A stretch of 39,837 bases of DNA from NCBI GenBank assembly GCA_030431755.1, contig JAUIIK010000036.1:1-39837 (forward strand), read 5' to 3'. Source of the DNA: Chloroflexia bacterium. Its GTDB lineage: Bacteria; Chloroflexota; Chloroflexia; Thermomicrobiales; CFX8. The notes beneath the pieces are model-generated. The model searched no databases. It was given only the letters and a program-made list of their open reading frames with translations, and was not told the origin of the DNA. Below, in pieces: positions 15,937 to 24,048 of the stretch. Position numbers and translations under genes: made by a program. Numbering within the stretch: position 1 is the first letter of the stretch; every line of letters begins with the position of its first letter.

Positions 15937-17097
15937 TCATCCATCCAGGTCGGGCAGCCCGGCGATGATGCCGGCGAGGAGGGCGCTGCGGGTTGGCAGC
16001 GAATCGACAAGCACATATTCGTCGCGGCTGCAGCTGTTCGCGCCTTCTGGACCGAGTCCGTCGAGCGTCGGCAGGCCCATGCCGCCGGTGAAGCTGCCGT
16101 CCGAGCCGCCCTGTGACGACACGCCGTCTAGCTCGCGGCCCAATTCGCGGCCACAGGCGCGGGCCAGCTCCAGCATCCGCAGCGTGCCTGGGCCGGCTTC
16201 GTAGGCTGGTCGGGTGATGCCGCCCCGGAGCTGTGTCGTCGTGCCGGGAACATACTGGCGGGCAGCGATCTCCTCGACCTGTCCGAGCAGTTCGTCTCCG
16301 AGCCCGACGGTTGGCGCGCGCAGGTCGACGCTGACGGTTGCCCGGTCGGGAATAACCTGCCGGGCGCTGCCGCCGCTGATTGTGCCGACGTTGACCAACA
16401 CGCCGCGTGCGCGATCGGAGAGCGCGTTGAGCGCGACGACCTTCTGGGCGATCTCCTCGATGGCGCTGGCCGAGTGTTCATCGGCATAGACGGTGTGCGC
16501 CGTCTTGCCGGTCACATCGAGATAGATCGCGCCAACCATCGAGCGCTGGATGCAGAAATCGCCGCCGGCGCGGGCCGGCTCCATCACGATGGCCCAGTCG
16601 GCCTCGCCCGCCAGCTGCTCGATATGCCTGCGTCCGGTTGGACTGCCTAGCTCCTCGTCGCCGGTGATGAAGACGGTCGTCTGGGCCAGGCCGTCCCAAT
16701 CCAGTTGAGCGAGCGCCCGTAGAGCGTTCAGGAGGACGACCCAGCCGCCTTTCATGTCGAGCACGCCCGGACCATAGGCCCGGCCATCCTCCACACGAAA
16801 GGGATTCTCGGCGAGTGTCCCGGCCGGCCAGACGGTGTCGAGGTGAATCAGCGCCAGCAGGTGGCCCGTCCCGCTGCCTGTTCTCCGCGCGACAAGATGG
16901 TCGCCACACTCCGGCTCCGGCAGCCGCTCGACCTCGAAGCCCAGCGCCTCGAACGCGCCGGCGAGGATGCGCCCGACTGCGTTGACGCCGTCAACGTCGT
17001 AAGACCCACTCTCGATCGAAACGTAGCTGTTCAGTTCTTCGATCATCTCCGCCTGCTGTGGCTGGAGCCACTCCAGCGCCTCTGCTGTCACTCCCAT
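15937..17097 (-). CDS. M20 family metallopeptidase (carboxypeptidase G2-like), last metal ligand His replaced by Cys
   Basis: A 386-residue CPG2-like M20 hydrolase. Metal and catalytic residues: LIHLDTVWP (His85, Asp87), GPGVLDMKGG (Asp114), ITGDEELGS (Glu148/149), VMEPARAG (Glu173), and a lid-domain His201 in GKTAHT. The final ligand region normally reads G-x-x-H-x-x-DEY; here it is GANSCSRDEY, with Cys356 (codon 16032-16030, TGC) in place of His. Cys can bind zinc, so the enzyme may still work with changed metal preference (inference). Family members release C-terminal glutamate or other amino acids from peptides and folates. It lies 60 bp downstream of an aminotransferase gene on the same strand, a probable operon. 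Confidence 0.88.
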   Translation of the reverse strand: MGVTAEALEWLQPQQAEMIEELNSYVSIESGSYDVDGVNAVGRILAGAFEALGFEVERLPEPECGDHLVARRTGSGTGHLLALIHLDTVWPAGTLAENPFRVEDGRAYGPGVLDMKGGWVVLLNALRALAQLDWDGLAQTTVFITGDEELGSPTGRRHIEQLAGEADWAIVMEPARAGGDFCIQRSMVGAIYLDVTGKTAHTVYADEHSASAIEEIAQKVVALNALSDRARGVLVNVGTISGGSARQVIPDRATVSVDLRAPTVGLGDELLGQVEEIAARQYVPGTTTQLRGGITRPAYEAGPGTLRMLELARACGRELGRELDGVSSQGGSDGSFTGGMGLPTLDGLGPEGANSCSRDEYVLVDSLPTRSALLAGIIAGLPDLDG

Positions 17098-17156
17098 GCC
17101 GTGCCTCGCCTCTCAGTGCGGATTGATGCTGCCGGTCAGTGTAGGCGAATGTGGCG

Positions 17157-18356
17157 TTAGCTCGCGATGGCTGCCTGGTCCGCGCCAGTCTCTCGCAGGG
17201 CAGCCTCGAAGTGCGGCAGGCTGCGCTCGATCATGTCGTCGCTGGCGGTAAGTGAGAGCCGGAAGTGGCCCGGATAGTCGAAGAGCGAGCCCGGCAGGAC
17301 GAAGAGATCCCGGTCCGCCAGCAAGCCGGCGAAGGTCATGTCATCGGCAATCGGAGCGCGTGGTAGGAGATAGACCGCGCCCTCCGGCGACCGCACGTCG
17401 TAGCCGATACTCCCCAGCGTACTAACGAGGCGGTCGCGCTTGCGCTGGAGATGCTCGAGGTCGATGGTGAGCGGGTCGAGGTCTGGAAGGGCGTGCTGCA
17501 TGAGCGCGCTGGGCACGTTGAAGCCGCCGGCAAGCTGGGCCGCGAACAGCGCATCCCGCAACGCCTCGAGGTCCGGCATCTCCGGGTGGAGCGCCAGATA
17601 GCCGATACGCTGCCCCGGCGCCATCAGCTGTTTGCCCCAGGAGTAGACGACCAGCGTGTTGGCGTAGACCTCGGCCGGGCTGCTCGGACGGGCGCCGTCG
17701 AAGGTGAGCCGGGCAAAGACTTCGTCCGACACGATGTAGATAGGTCGCCCGTTGCAGCGCGCGGCTTCGCCGATGGCGTTCGCAAGCCGCCGCAGGGTTG
17801 CGGTTGTATAGATCCGTCCAGTCGGGTTGTTCGGCGAGTTGATGATGACCGCGCGGGTCGCCGCGCCGACGGCCGCGAGCACCCCGGCGACATCGATATC
17901 CAGCGTCGTGGCGTCGACCGGCGCCTTGACTGGCGTGAGACCCGCTGCGAGGAGCAGTGGCTCGTAGAAGCTCCAGGCCGGGGTGTTGACGATCACCTCT
18001 GCGCCAGGTTGCCCGATGAGCCGGAAGGCCAGCGCGAGCGCGCCGAATGCGCCGTTCGTCATTGCGATGTCATCTGGCTTGAATGGGACACCGGTGCGTT
18101 CATGCAGCGTGCGGGCCGAGAGCTCCCGGGCCGGTTCTTCGCTGCCTTTGTAGCCGAACCAATCCTTTGTTAGCGGATCGCTCCAGTACTTCAGCGCCGC
18201 CGTCACGCCGGGCAGCGGCATCTCTTGCGGACTTGCGAGCATGAAGTCCATGATGTCGCGGTCGCCGCGCCGAGCCGCCCAGGTGGACTCGGCCAGGAAG
18301 CGGCTCAGCGGCGGGAGTTCCCTGGAGCGTGTGGTGGTCGGGTCGTTGTCGTTCAT
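17157..18356 (-). CDS. Pyridoxal-phosphate aminotransferase, class I/II
   Basis: A fold-type I aminotransferase of about 399 residues from ATG 18356; an upstream ATG at 18407 is possible and neither start has a strong ribosome site. Motifs: FGYKGSEEPARELS near the N-terminus, MTNGAFGALALAF, NTPAWSFYEP, the cofactor-binding NSPNNPTGRIY and SDEVFARLTF, and the Schiff-base lysine in YSWGKQLMAPGQRIGY. A C-terminal FRLSLT carries the Arg that binds the substrate carboxylate. It transfers the amino group of an amino acid to a 2-oxo acid in the cytosol; the substrate is unknown. An M20 peptidase follows 60 bp downstream, which suggests peptide-derived amino acids. Confidence 0.88.
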   Translation of the reverse strand: MNDNDPTTTRSRELPPLSRFLAESTWAARRGDRDIMDFMLASPQEMPLPGVTAALKYWSDPLTKDWFGYKGSEEPARELSARTLHERTGVPFKPDDIAMTNGAFGALALAFRLIGQPGAEVIVNTPAWSFYEPLLLAAGLTPVKAPVDATTLDIDVAGVLAAVGAATRAVIINSPNNPTGRIYTTATLRRLANAIGEAARCNGRPIYIVSDEVFARLTFDGARPSSPAEVYANTLVVYSWGKQLMAPGQRIGYLALHPEMPDLEALRDALFAAQLAGGFNVPSALMQHALPDLDPLTIDLEHLQRKRDRLVSTLGSIGYDVRSPEGAVYLLPRAPIADDMTFAGLLADRDLFVLPGSLFDYPGHFRLSLTASDDMIERSLPHFEAALRETGADQAAIAS

Positions 18357-18552
18357 AGCGGTGTGTCCAGTCGTAGACGCGGGTCCATTGTGCTTCGTCT
18401 CACACATGGCAGTCTAAGGATGGGGCCGCGCCTCACCATCGGCGGAATTGCCCAAATCAGGCGCGCCGGGACACGCAGAGCGCGAGTAGAACTACTCAAT
18501 GCGTGACAGGCGCATGACGCGGGGCTGTTTGTTCGGGGCATGCGCCCGACAA

Positions 18553-18582
18553 CCGACGGACCTGACCATTCAGGTAGGTCGG
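18553..18582. promoter_or_regulatory. Hairpin in the leader between the aminotransferase and protease genes
   Basis: ACCTGA-CCAT-TCAGGT forms a perfect 6-bp stem, extended past a 2x2 internal loop by CCGAC/GTCGG. It lies in the divergent spacer, 72 bp before the first protease start. The role is unknown; possibly an operator or mRNA leader element. Confidence 0.4.
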
Positions 18583-18654
18583 CCCCTGCCCGGCTAGCCA
18601 GTGTTCAACTTGCGCTACAGGTCCGAGAATTACGGCATCGAAAGGAGCATCTTG

Positions 18655-19566
18655 ATGGCTAATGAAGTAAACGCACTTACTGAACTATCCACGGCGCTCG
18701 CAGACGCCGTTGAGACCGTCGCCGCCTCAACGGTGACGGTCAAGGCCCGGCGGCGGATTCCCGCCACCGGGATTATCTGGTCGTCCGAAGGCCTGATCCT
18801 GACGTCGAACCATGTCGTCGAACGCGATGACGAGATCACCGTCGTCCTGCCAGGTGGCGAGGAGCTGCCGGCGGAGTTGGTGGGCCGCGATCCGGGCAGC
18901 GACGTTGCTGCCCTGCGGGTCGACACCGAGGTCGACCTGGTTGCCGCGCCGAAAGCGGCTGCGAATGCCCGGCCCGGTCAGTTTGCGCTGGCGCTGGGAC
19001 GACCCTATGGCGATATCCCACAGGTTGCCTTCGGTGGCGTCAGCGTCGCCGGCCAGACCCTGCGCGCCCGCGGCGGCGCTGAGATCGAGGGCGCTGTGCG
19101 TCCTGACCTGACGATGTATCCCGGCTTCTCCGGCGGGCCGCTGGTCAACGCGGCAGGTGAGGTGGTCGGGATGAACACGTCGGCGCTAAGCCGTGGCTTG
19201 CCGGTCACGATCCCCCATGCGGTGCTCGACCGGATCGCCGGCGTCCTGTTGGAGAAGGGCCGCATCGCGCGCGGGTATCTTGGCGTCGCCCTCCAGCCCG
19301 TCCGCATCCCAGCCAGCCTGCAGGCGAAGCTTGTCGGCGACCAGGACGAAGGGCTGCTGATAATCGGGATCGAGCCGGATAGCCCGGCTGAGACCGGCGG
19401 CCTGCTCCTGGGCGACACGCTCGTGAGCTTCGGCGGCCAGGAGGTCCACGATCCCCGGCAAGTTCATGCCCTGCTCGGTCCCGAGAGCGTCGGCGTCGAG
19501 TTGGCCGTGCAGCTCCTGCGGGCTGGGGAAGTCGTCGAGGCGACTGTCACGCCGGGTGAGCGTTAG
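18655..19566 (+). CDS. Trypsin-like serine protease with PDZ domain (S1C/HtrA family), no signal peptide
   Basis: A 303-residue protein starting at ATG 18655 behind a strong AAAGGAG site; the in-frame upstream extension to 18601 lacks support. The catalytic triad is complete: His53 (LTSNHVVER), Asp83 (GSDVAALRV) and Ser159 (PGFSGGPLV). Residues ~205-300 form a PDZ domain (GYLGVALQPV ... GIEPDSPAETGGLLLGDTLVSFGG). Unlike typical HtrA/DegP there is no signal peptide or N-terminal membrane segment, so it should stay in the cytosol. A second S1C protease begins 13 bp downstream, so they form an operon. Probable role: protein quality control; substrates unknown. Confidence 0.9.
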   Translation: MANEVNALTELSTALADAVETVAASTVTVKARRRIPATGIIWSSEGLILTSNHVVERDDEITVVLPGGEELPAELVGRDPGSDVAALRVDTEVDLVAAPKAAANARPGQFALALGRPYGDIPQVAFGGVSVAGQTLRARGGAEIEGAVRPDLTMYPGFSGGPLVNAAGEVVGMNTSALSRGLPVTIPHAVLDRIAGVLLEKGRIARGYLGVALQPVRIPASLQAKLVGDQDEGLLIIGIEPDSPAETGGLLLGDTLVSFGGQEVHDPRQVHALLGPESVGVELAVQLLRAGEVVEATVTPGER

Positions 19567-19579
19567 AGAGGGGCAAAGC

Positions 19580-20416
19580 ATGTCAACGATGACTGCGCTG
19601 CCGTTTGTTGGTGACGTAGCGACAGACCTCGCGCACGACGCGCTGCGGCATGTCGTCCAGGTGGTTGATGGTGGGCGCGGAGGCGGCTCCGGCGTGGTCG
19701 TTGGCCGGCGCGGGCTCATCGTCACCAATGCTCACGTCGTCCGCGGGCGCTCCGCCGAGGTGACGCTGCACGATGGGGCCGCGCAGGGTGGCCGCGTCGT
19801 AGCTCGTGACGACAGCCTCGACCTGGCTGCTATTCGAGTGGAACGGGATGATCTGGAACCGGCGGCGTGGGGTGACTCTCGCACACTGCGGCCCGGTCAG
19901 CTTGTCCTCGCGGTCGGTCATCCACTGGGCCTGACCGATGTCGTGACGCTCGGGATCATCAACCGTTTGCCGGACCCGACGGCGCAGCGAGAGCTGATCG
20001 CCAGCAACATCACCCTCGACCGGGGGAACTCCGGCGGGCCCCTGATGGACGCCGCCGGTCGCCTGGTAGGGATCAATGCGATGGTTGCCGGCCCAGGGCT
20101 TGGACTCTCGATTCCGTCTCAGACCGTCCGGCGCTTTCTCGCTCAGCAGGTCGACCCGCGTCCGCACATTGGGGTCACAGTACAGCCAGTTGATACCGGC
20201 TTGATCGTGACCGGTGTCCAACCCGAAAGCCCGGCCGAGGCGGCTGGCCTCATGCCCGGCGACATTTTCAGCGAGGTGAACACGAAGCCGGTCGTCGGCT
20301 ACGCGAGCCTGCTCGATGGCTTGATCGACGCCGGTATCGGCGGAAGACTCGCGCTCGACATCAAGCGTGCGGGTAAGCCTCTCTCCCGCGTCATTCATGT
20401 AGTCGCGCGAGCATAG
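19580..20416 (+). CDS. Second trypsin-like serine protease with PDZ domain (S1C/HtrA family)
   Basis: A 278-residue protein with ATG 19580 behind GAGAGGGGC. Triad: His52 (IVTNAHVVRG), Asp81 (LDLAAIRVE) and Ser151 (DRGNSGGPLM). The PDZ domain (IGVTVQPVD ... GVQPESPAEAAGLMPGDIFSEVN) follows at ~190-275. Like its neighbour it lacks a signal peptide or membrane anchor, so both are probably cytosolic. The two are only moderately alike (GSGVVVGRRGLIVTN here versus ATGIIWSSEGLILTS there), so this is an old duplication or paired recruitment rather than a recent copy; they may act as one mixed oligomer, as HtrA proteins assemble as trimers (inference). Its end faces the ZIP transporter gene. Confidence 0.9.
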   Translation: MSTMTALPFVGDVATDLAHDALRHVVQVVDGGRGGGSGVVVGRRGLIVTNAHVVRGRSAEVTLHDGAAQGGRVVARDDSLDLAAIRVERDDLEPAAWGDSRTLRPGQLVLAVGHPLGLTDVVTLGIINRLPDPTAQRELIASNITLDRGNSGGPLMDAAGRLVGINAMVAGPGLGLSIPSQTVRRFLAQQVDPRPHIGVTVQPVDTGLIVTGVQPESPAEAAGLMPGDIFSEVNTKPVVGYASLLDGLIDAGIGGRLALDIKRAGKPLSRVIHVVARA

Positions 20417-20505
20417 CCACATCACAGTATGGACCGGGACTGGAGAGCGCCGGTTCCGGCCCGTTGCCAACATAGTCCGGGCCACAGCGGCCGTGGCTGC
20501 TTGAG

Positions 20506-21330
20506 TTAGCCGAGTGCGACGTCCAGCGTCATCATGACCATGAATCCAAAAATCGTGCCGAGTGTCGCGAGGTCGCCGTTGTCGCGGGAATGCGAGCGGG
20601 GAATCAACTCCTCGACGACGACGTAGAGCATCGCCCCGGCGGCGAAGGCCAGTGCCCAGGGCAGGATCGGGCTGATGAGCACGACGGCGGCCGCGCCGAT
20701 GACCGCCGCGACCGGTTCGACGGCTGCCGAGAGCTGCCCGTACCAGAGCGAGCGAGCCCGTGAGAAACCTTCGCCCCGCAGTGGCAGAGCGACCGAGATG
20801 CCCTCTGGGAAGTTCTGCAGACCGATGCCGATTGCCAGCGCAGTCGCTGCGCCGAAGGCGGCCGATGTGTCGACATCCGGCGCAACATCGGCAATCGCGC
20901 CGAAGGCGACACCGACGGCGAGTCCTTCCGGAATGTTGTGAATCGTGATTGCCATGACCAGCAGCGTTGTCTGCCGCCAGGTTGAGTGGACGCCTTCGGC
21001 CTCTGCGCCGCGCTGCAAGGGATGGATATGCGGCAGGATCTGGTCGATGCCCCAGAGGGCCGCTGCGCCGATGGCCAGCCCGCCCGCCGCCGGCAACCAG
21101 GCCGGGAGCGAACCGCCTTCGGAGAGATCGATAGCCGGTATCAGCAGCGACCAGACGCTGGCCGCGATCATGACGCCGGCCGCGAACCCGAGCATCGTAT
21201 CGAGAAAGCGGTAGCTGGGCCTCCGCACAAAGAGCACGATCGTCGCGCCCAGCGCCGTGATGAGCCAGGTAAAGCCGCCTGCCACGGCCGCCTGGATGAG
21301 TGGGTCCAACTCCTGAAGCCAGTCAAGCAT
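20506..21330 (-). CDS. ZIP family divalent metal transporter
   Basis: A 274-residue membrane protein with about eight hydrophobic segments. The signature metal-binding helices are present: ITIHNIPEGLAVG (residues 131-140) and LQNFPEGISVALP (172-183), the pattern of the ZupT/GufA branch. A short His-containing loop (LPHIHPLQRGAEAEG) lies between helices 3 and 4, as is common in ZIP proteins. They import zinc, iron or other divalent metals across the inner membrane; specificity cannot be read. The ATG at 21330 lacks a strong ribosome site. It converges with the protease pair and is not obviously part of an operon. Confidence 0.9.
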   Translation of the reverse strand: MLDWLQELDPLIQAAVAGGFTWLITALGATIVLFVRRPSYRFLDTMLGFAAGVMIAASVWSLLIPAIDLSEGGSLPAWLPAAGGLAIGAAALWGIDQILPHIHPLQRGAEAEGVHSTWRQTTLLVMAITIHNIPEGLAVGVAFGAIADVAPDVDTSAAFGAATALAIGIGLQNFPEGISVALPLRGEGFSRARSLWYGQLSAAVEPVAAVIGAAAVVLISPILPWALAFAAGAMLYVVVEELIPRSHSRDNGDLATLGTIFGFMVMMTLDVALG

Positions 21331-21444
21331 CTATCGCAATAGCCCAAATCGAGATATGTGACGCGCCGGCGCACGAGTCTAGCGCAGCGCACATGCGCCT
21401 GGTCGCCCACCAGGGTGCTGCACGTCGGGCGCTGACGTCAGGCG

Positions 21445-21885
21445 TTAGTAGCTCTTGAGTTGCGCGAGGTGGTCGGCGTCGTGGTCGGCGATGGCTTCGA
21501 CGGTGTCGGTGATCGACCGCTGCCCGTGCAGCTCGTGGGTGCCTGCGCGGTCCCAGTCGCCCAGCGTCATGCTCATGAGCATCGAGACGATCTGCCCACG
21601 CACGTCGCTGAAGCTAGCGAGATTCTCTTCCACAGAATTCTCCAGCAGCGCACTGGTGCGTGCGTCGGCGGCCGGCCCGAATTCCGGCAGGAACGGTTCG
21701 GTCTCATTGAGCAGCAGGTTCAGGCGAGCCAGCCAGAATTCGTCGCCGGTTGCGATGTGGGCAACGATCCGGGCCGCGTCCCACTCGCCCGGTGGCGGAT
21801 CGCCGGCGGCCTCGACGGCGGCGCGCAGGTCGACCGGAAAGCTGGCGAGCTCGTCGATCAGCTCGCGGTAGTTGTCAAGCGCCAT
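21445..21885 (-). CDS. DinB-superfamily protein (YfiT/DinB_2-like)
   Basis: A 146-residue four-helix protein. The three metal-ligand positions of the DinB fold can be placed: His in ARIVAHIATGDEFW and the pair in IADHDADHLAQL at the C-terminus. DinB proteins are often metal-dependent thiol transferases or hydrolases; no specific partner is known here. The ATG at 21885 overlaps the end of the upstream VOC gene by 11 bp, so the two are translated together. Confidence 0.82.
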   Translation of the reverse strand: MALDNYRELIDELASFPVDLRAAVEAAGDPPPGEWDAARIVAHIATGDEFWLARLNLLLNETEPFLPEFGPAADARTSALLENSVEENLASFSDVRGQIVSMLMSMTLGDWDRAGTHELHGQRSITDTVEAIADHDADHLAQLKSY

Positions 21886-22762
21886 GATGGCCCGCGAGGA
21901 TCGCTGCGTCGGCGGCAGTCATCAGCTGCCAGACCAACCCGAAGGGATCGACGAACTGGAAGGCCCGCTGGCCGTCCTCACGCACGGTGAAGGATTGGAA
22001 GAGCGCCTTGCCCCGGATCTGCGCCAGCACCTCCGGCGAGACGACGACGCTCACGTGATCGATACGATTCTCGTAGATTGGATGCGCCAGGCCGGCGTCG
22101 ATGAGGACCAGCGCGACCGGCCCGTTTTCGAGCCGCACGATCTCCGGAAAGGGACCCTCTAACGTGCTGCGGGACCAGTCGAAGGTTTCGTCGACCTGTT
22201 CCCAACGACCCTCTTCGCGGTAGGCGCGGTAGACGACGTCCATGCCAAAGAAGCTGTTGTAGAAGCGCTCGGCGCGGGCGAGGTCGTGGACCTTGAGGGC
22301 GACGTGGTCGAAGCCCTCCATCTTGATCGCGCTCTCGGCGCTGACCAGCGCGGGACCATCAGACATTCTTCCTCCGAACGGCACTTCGAAAATGGTGTTG
22401 CCGGCGCGGCTCCCGGCGTACTGCGGCGGCGGGGCCGGTGGCGGGACGCTCTCCGTCCCCAGATGCGCTTCCAATGCCTGCCGCAACGAACGCGGATCGT
22501 AGGCGCTCAGTCGGTAGCGTTCGCCATCGGCAATGTTGACGAAGACGGGCGGGTTTTCGTCGAGCGTGTCGTACCAGCCATAGAGCTCATCAATGACATT
22601 CAATGACTCCGCGATGACCGAGATGTCGCCCATCGCCTGGGATGCTTCGAGTCCCTCGACATTGCGGGCTACGATGATCTCGGCGTCTTCGACACGCTCG
22701 ACCACGGCGAGCGCTCCCGGCGCGCTTGCCCGCGGCACTTCGAGAATGAAGCGAATTGTCAT
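21875..22762 (-). CDS. VOC (glyoxalase-fold) protein with an unrecognised N-terminal domain
   Basis: A 295-residue protein. Residues ~150-285 are a vicinal-oxygen-chelate domain: FDHVALKVHDLARAERFYNSFFGMDVVY, then IDHVSVVVSPE and the C-terminal FQFVDPFGLVWQLM. VOC enzymes use a divalent metal held by His and Glu. Residues 1-100 (from MTIRFILEVPRA to LRQALEAHLG) are a separate alpha/beta region that I do not recognise, joined by a Pro-rich linker (VPPPAPPPQ). The frame is open throughout, so it is a fusion, although an internal ATG before SDGPALV could yield the VOC domain alone. It overlaps the DinB gene, which suggests a shared job such as thiol-dependent detoxification (inference). Confidence 0.78.
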   Translation of the reverse strand: MTIRFILEVPRASAPGALAVVERVEDAEIIVARNVEGLEASQAMGDISVIAESLNVIDELYGWYDTLDENPPVFVNIADGERYRLSAYDPRSLRQALEAHLGTESVPPPAPPPQYAGSRAGNTIFEVPFGGRMSDGPALVSAESAIKMEGFDHVALKVHDLARAERFYNSFFGMDVVYRAYREEGRWEQVDETFDWSRSTLEGPFPEIVRLENGPVALVLIDAGLAHPIYENRIDHVSVVVSPEVLAQIRGKALFQSFTVREDGQRAFQFVDPFGLVWQLMTAADAAILAGHHGA

Positions 22763-22811
22763 ACCTGGGGCGCTCCCCTTCCCTCCGGGCTGATTGTAGC
22801 ATCGGCGCTCG

Positions 22812-23900
22812 CTAGGGATTCGGGACGATCAGGACACCCTCAGGGGTCGTTACGTAGATGTCATTGCCGCCCGCGGCGAACTGAATGTCGAGCACGCGCG
22901 CATCAAGCGGTACCCGCGAATAGGCATCCCAGGTCAGGCCGGCGTCCTGCGAGATATAGAGCCCGCGCACCGTCCCGGCCAGGATGCGCTGGGTATTGAG
23001 CGGGTGGAAGCGCACGGCCAGCACGCCGAGCGTCGGCTGCGGCTCTTCCGACTCCTCCGGCGGCAGCGAATCGAGCGATTCGACGGTGACGTCTTCGAGA
23101 CCGGCGCGCGAGCGCGTCCACGTCTCGCCGTTGTCGACCGAGAGCGCGATGCCCTCCATGCCGCCGACGACGATACGGTCGGGCCGGGCGTCGAGGTCGA
23201 AGACCGCGCCGGTCTCGATAAGCACCTTGTCGAGCTCCGGGTCTTCCGGCACGGTGACGTTGATCTCGCGCAGCCTGCCCCGGCCGGTTATCGAGACCTC
23301 CAGCACCAGCAGGCGTTCGTCAACAACGACCGCGTCAACGACGGTGTGGTCCCGCGAGCGGTAGTAGGCGCGCCAGCTCTCACCGGCGTCGGTTGAGATC
23401 GCCAGCCCGCAGTCGGAGCCGTAGATCACGTCGCCGAGGGCCGGGTCGATGGCCATGGGACGAATATTGTCGCCGCCGGGTATCGCGCGCCAGGTGTTGC
23501 CGCCGTCGGTGCTCTTGCTGAAGGTAATCGGGTCCGCCTCAATCTCGTCGGAGCAGGCCGGGTGGTTCCCGCGCAGCAGCCGCTCCGGCCGGGCCGGGTC
23601 GACCAGAATCGCCCGCTCGTCGGCTGCCGTGTTCGTCGGAACCCAGTCGTTGCTCTCGCGCCGGTAGAGCCAGCTGTCGGTCAGCGCGTAGCGGGCCGGG
23701 CCATCGCTTGAGGGCACGTAGACAGTGCGGACCGGGTCGTCCTCGATCCGCAGCAGATCGCCGGAGGGCGTATGCGTCGGCGTGCCGTGCGGGGCCGCCG
23801 TCTCGGTCGCGATGCGCCGCTCGGAGGCTTCGCACCCGGCCAGCACCAGCACGACGGCCAATGTCGCCGCCGCCAGGCGTATCCGCCAATGCGTGTTGAA
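22812..23900 (-). CDS. Asp-box (BNR/sialidase-like) beta-propeller lipoprotein; no start codon found
   Basis: The protein has a lipoprotein signal (WRIRLAAATLAVVLVLAGC), a short Thr/Pro linker and a propeller with at least four Asp-boxes: STDGGNTWRA, STDAGESWRAY, SVDNGETWTRS and SQDAGLTWDAY. It therefore belongs with secreted sialidase/Ycf48-like propellers, exposed on the cell surface; no sialidase Arg triad is evident, so enzyme activity is doubtful. Oddly, the frame has no ATG, GTG or TTG in a suitable place before the signal peptide. Upstream the frame runs into a palindromic repeat (23920-24001) and then into the coding region of the next gene. The 5' end given is the approximate start of homology, and the repeat may have removed or displaced the true start. 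Confidence 0.72.
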   Translation of the reverse strand, partial: FNTHWRIRLAAATLAVVLVLAGCEASERRIATETAAPHGTPTHTPSGDLLRIEDDPVRTVYVPSSDGPARYALTDSWLYRRESNDWVPTNTAADERAILVDPARPERLLRGNHPACSDEIEADPITFSKSTDGGNTWRAIPGGDNIRPMAIDPALGDVIYGSDCGLAISTDAGESWRAYYRSRDHTVVDAVVVDERLLVLEVSITGRGRLREINVTVPEDPELDKVLIETGAVFDLDARPDRIVVGGMEGIALSVDNGETWTRSRAGLEDVTVESLDSLPPEESEEPQPTLGVLAVRFHPLNTQRILAGTVRGLYISQDAGLTWDAYSRVPLDARVLDIQFAAGGNDIYVTTPEGVLIVPNP

Positions 23901-23919
23901 ACAGGCCGCTGGTTGAGCC

Positions 23920-24001
23920 TCGTAGTGGTGGAGTTCATCTCCACCCGGCTCAGGGGATGTATGCGTAGGCCGGCGGGGACGAGCACCGCCCCTATGATTC
24001 C
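23920..24001. repeat. Dispersed repeat family X, copy with diverged arms
   Basis: The left arm, TAGTGGTGGAGTTCATCTCC plus flanks (about 23920-23947), matches 11351-11378 closely. The right arm (about 23975-24001) is a diverged reverse complement ending GCACCGCCCCTATGATTCCG. It occupies the expected 5' end of the Asp-box lipoprotein gene. Confidence 0.65.
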
Positions 24002-24048
24002 GTACACCGTCGGTGAACGGTAGGCGGTCCAGCGTTTTACGTGAAGAT

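Noticed and set aside
15596-15940. 115-residue N-terminal extension of the M81 protein
   Set aside because: It runs through a dispersed repeat; the family N-terminus MRIAIGQISHETNT and a ribosome site set the start at 15595.
15155-16204. 349-codon plus-strand frame across the M81/M20 boundary
   Set aside because: It is antisense to two well-recognised peptidase genes, spans a palindromic repeat and has no domain.
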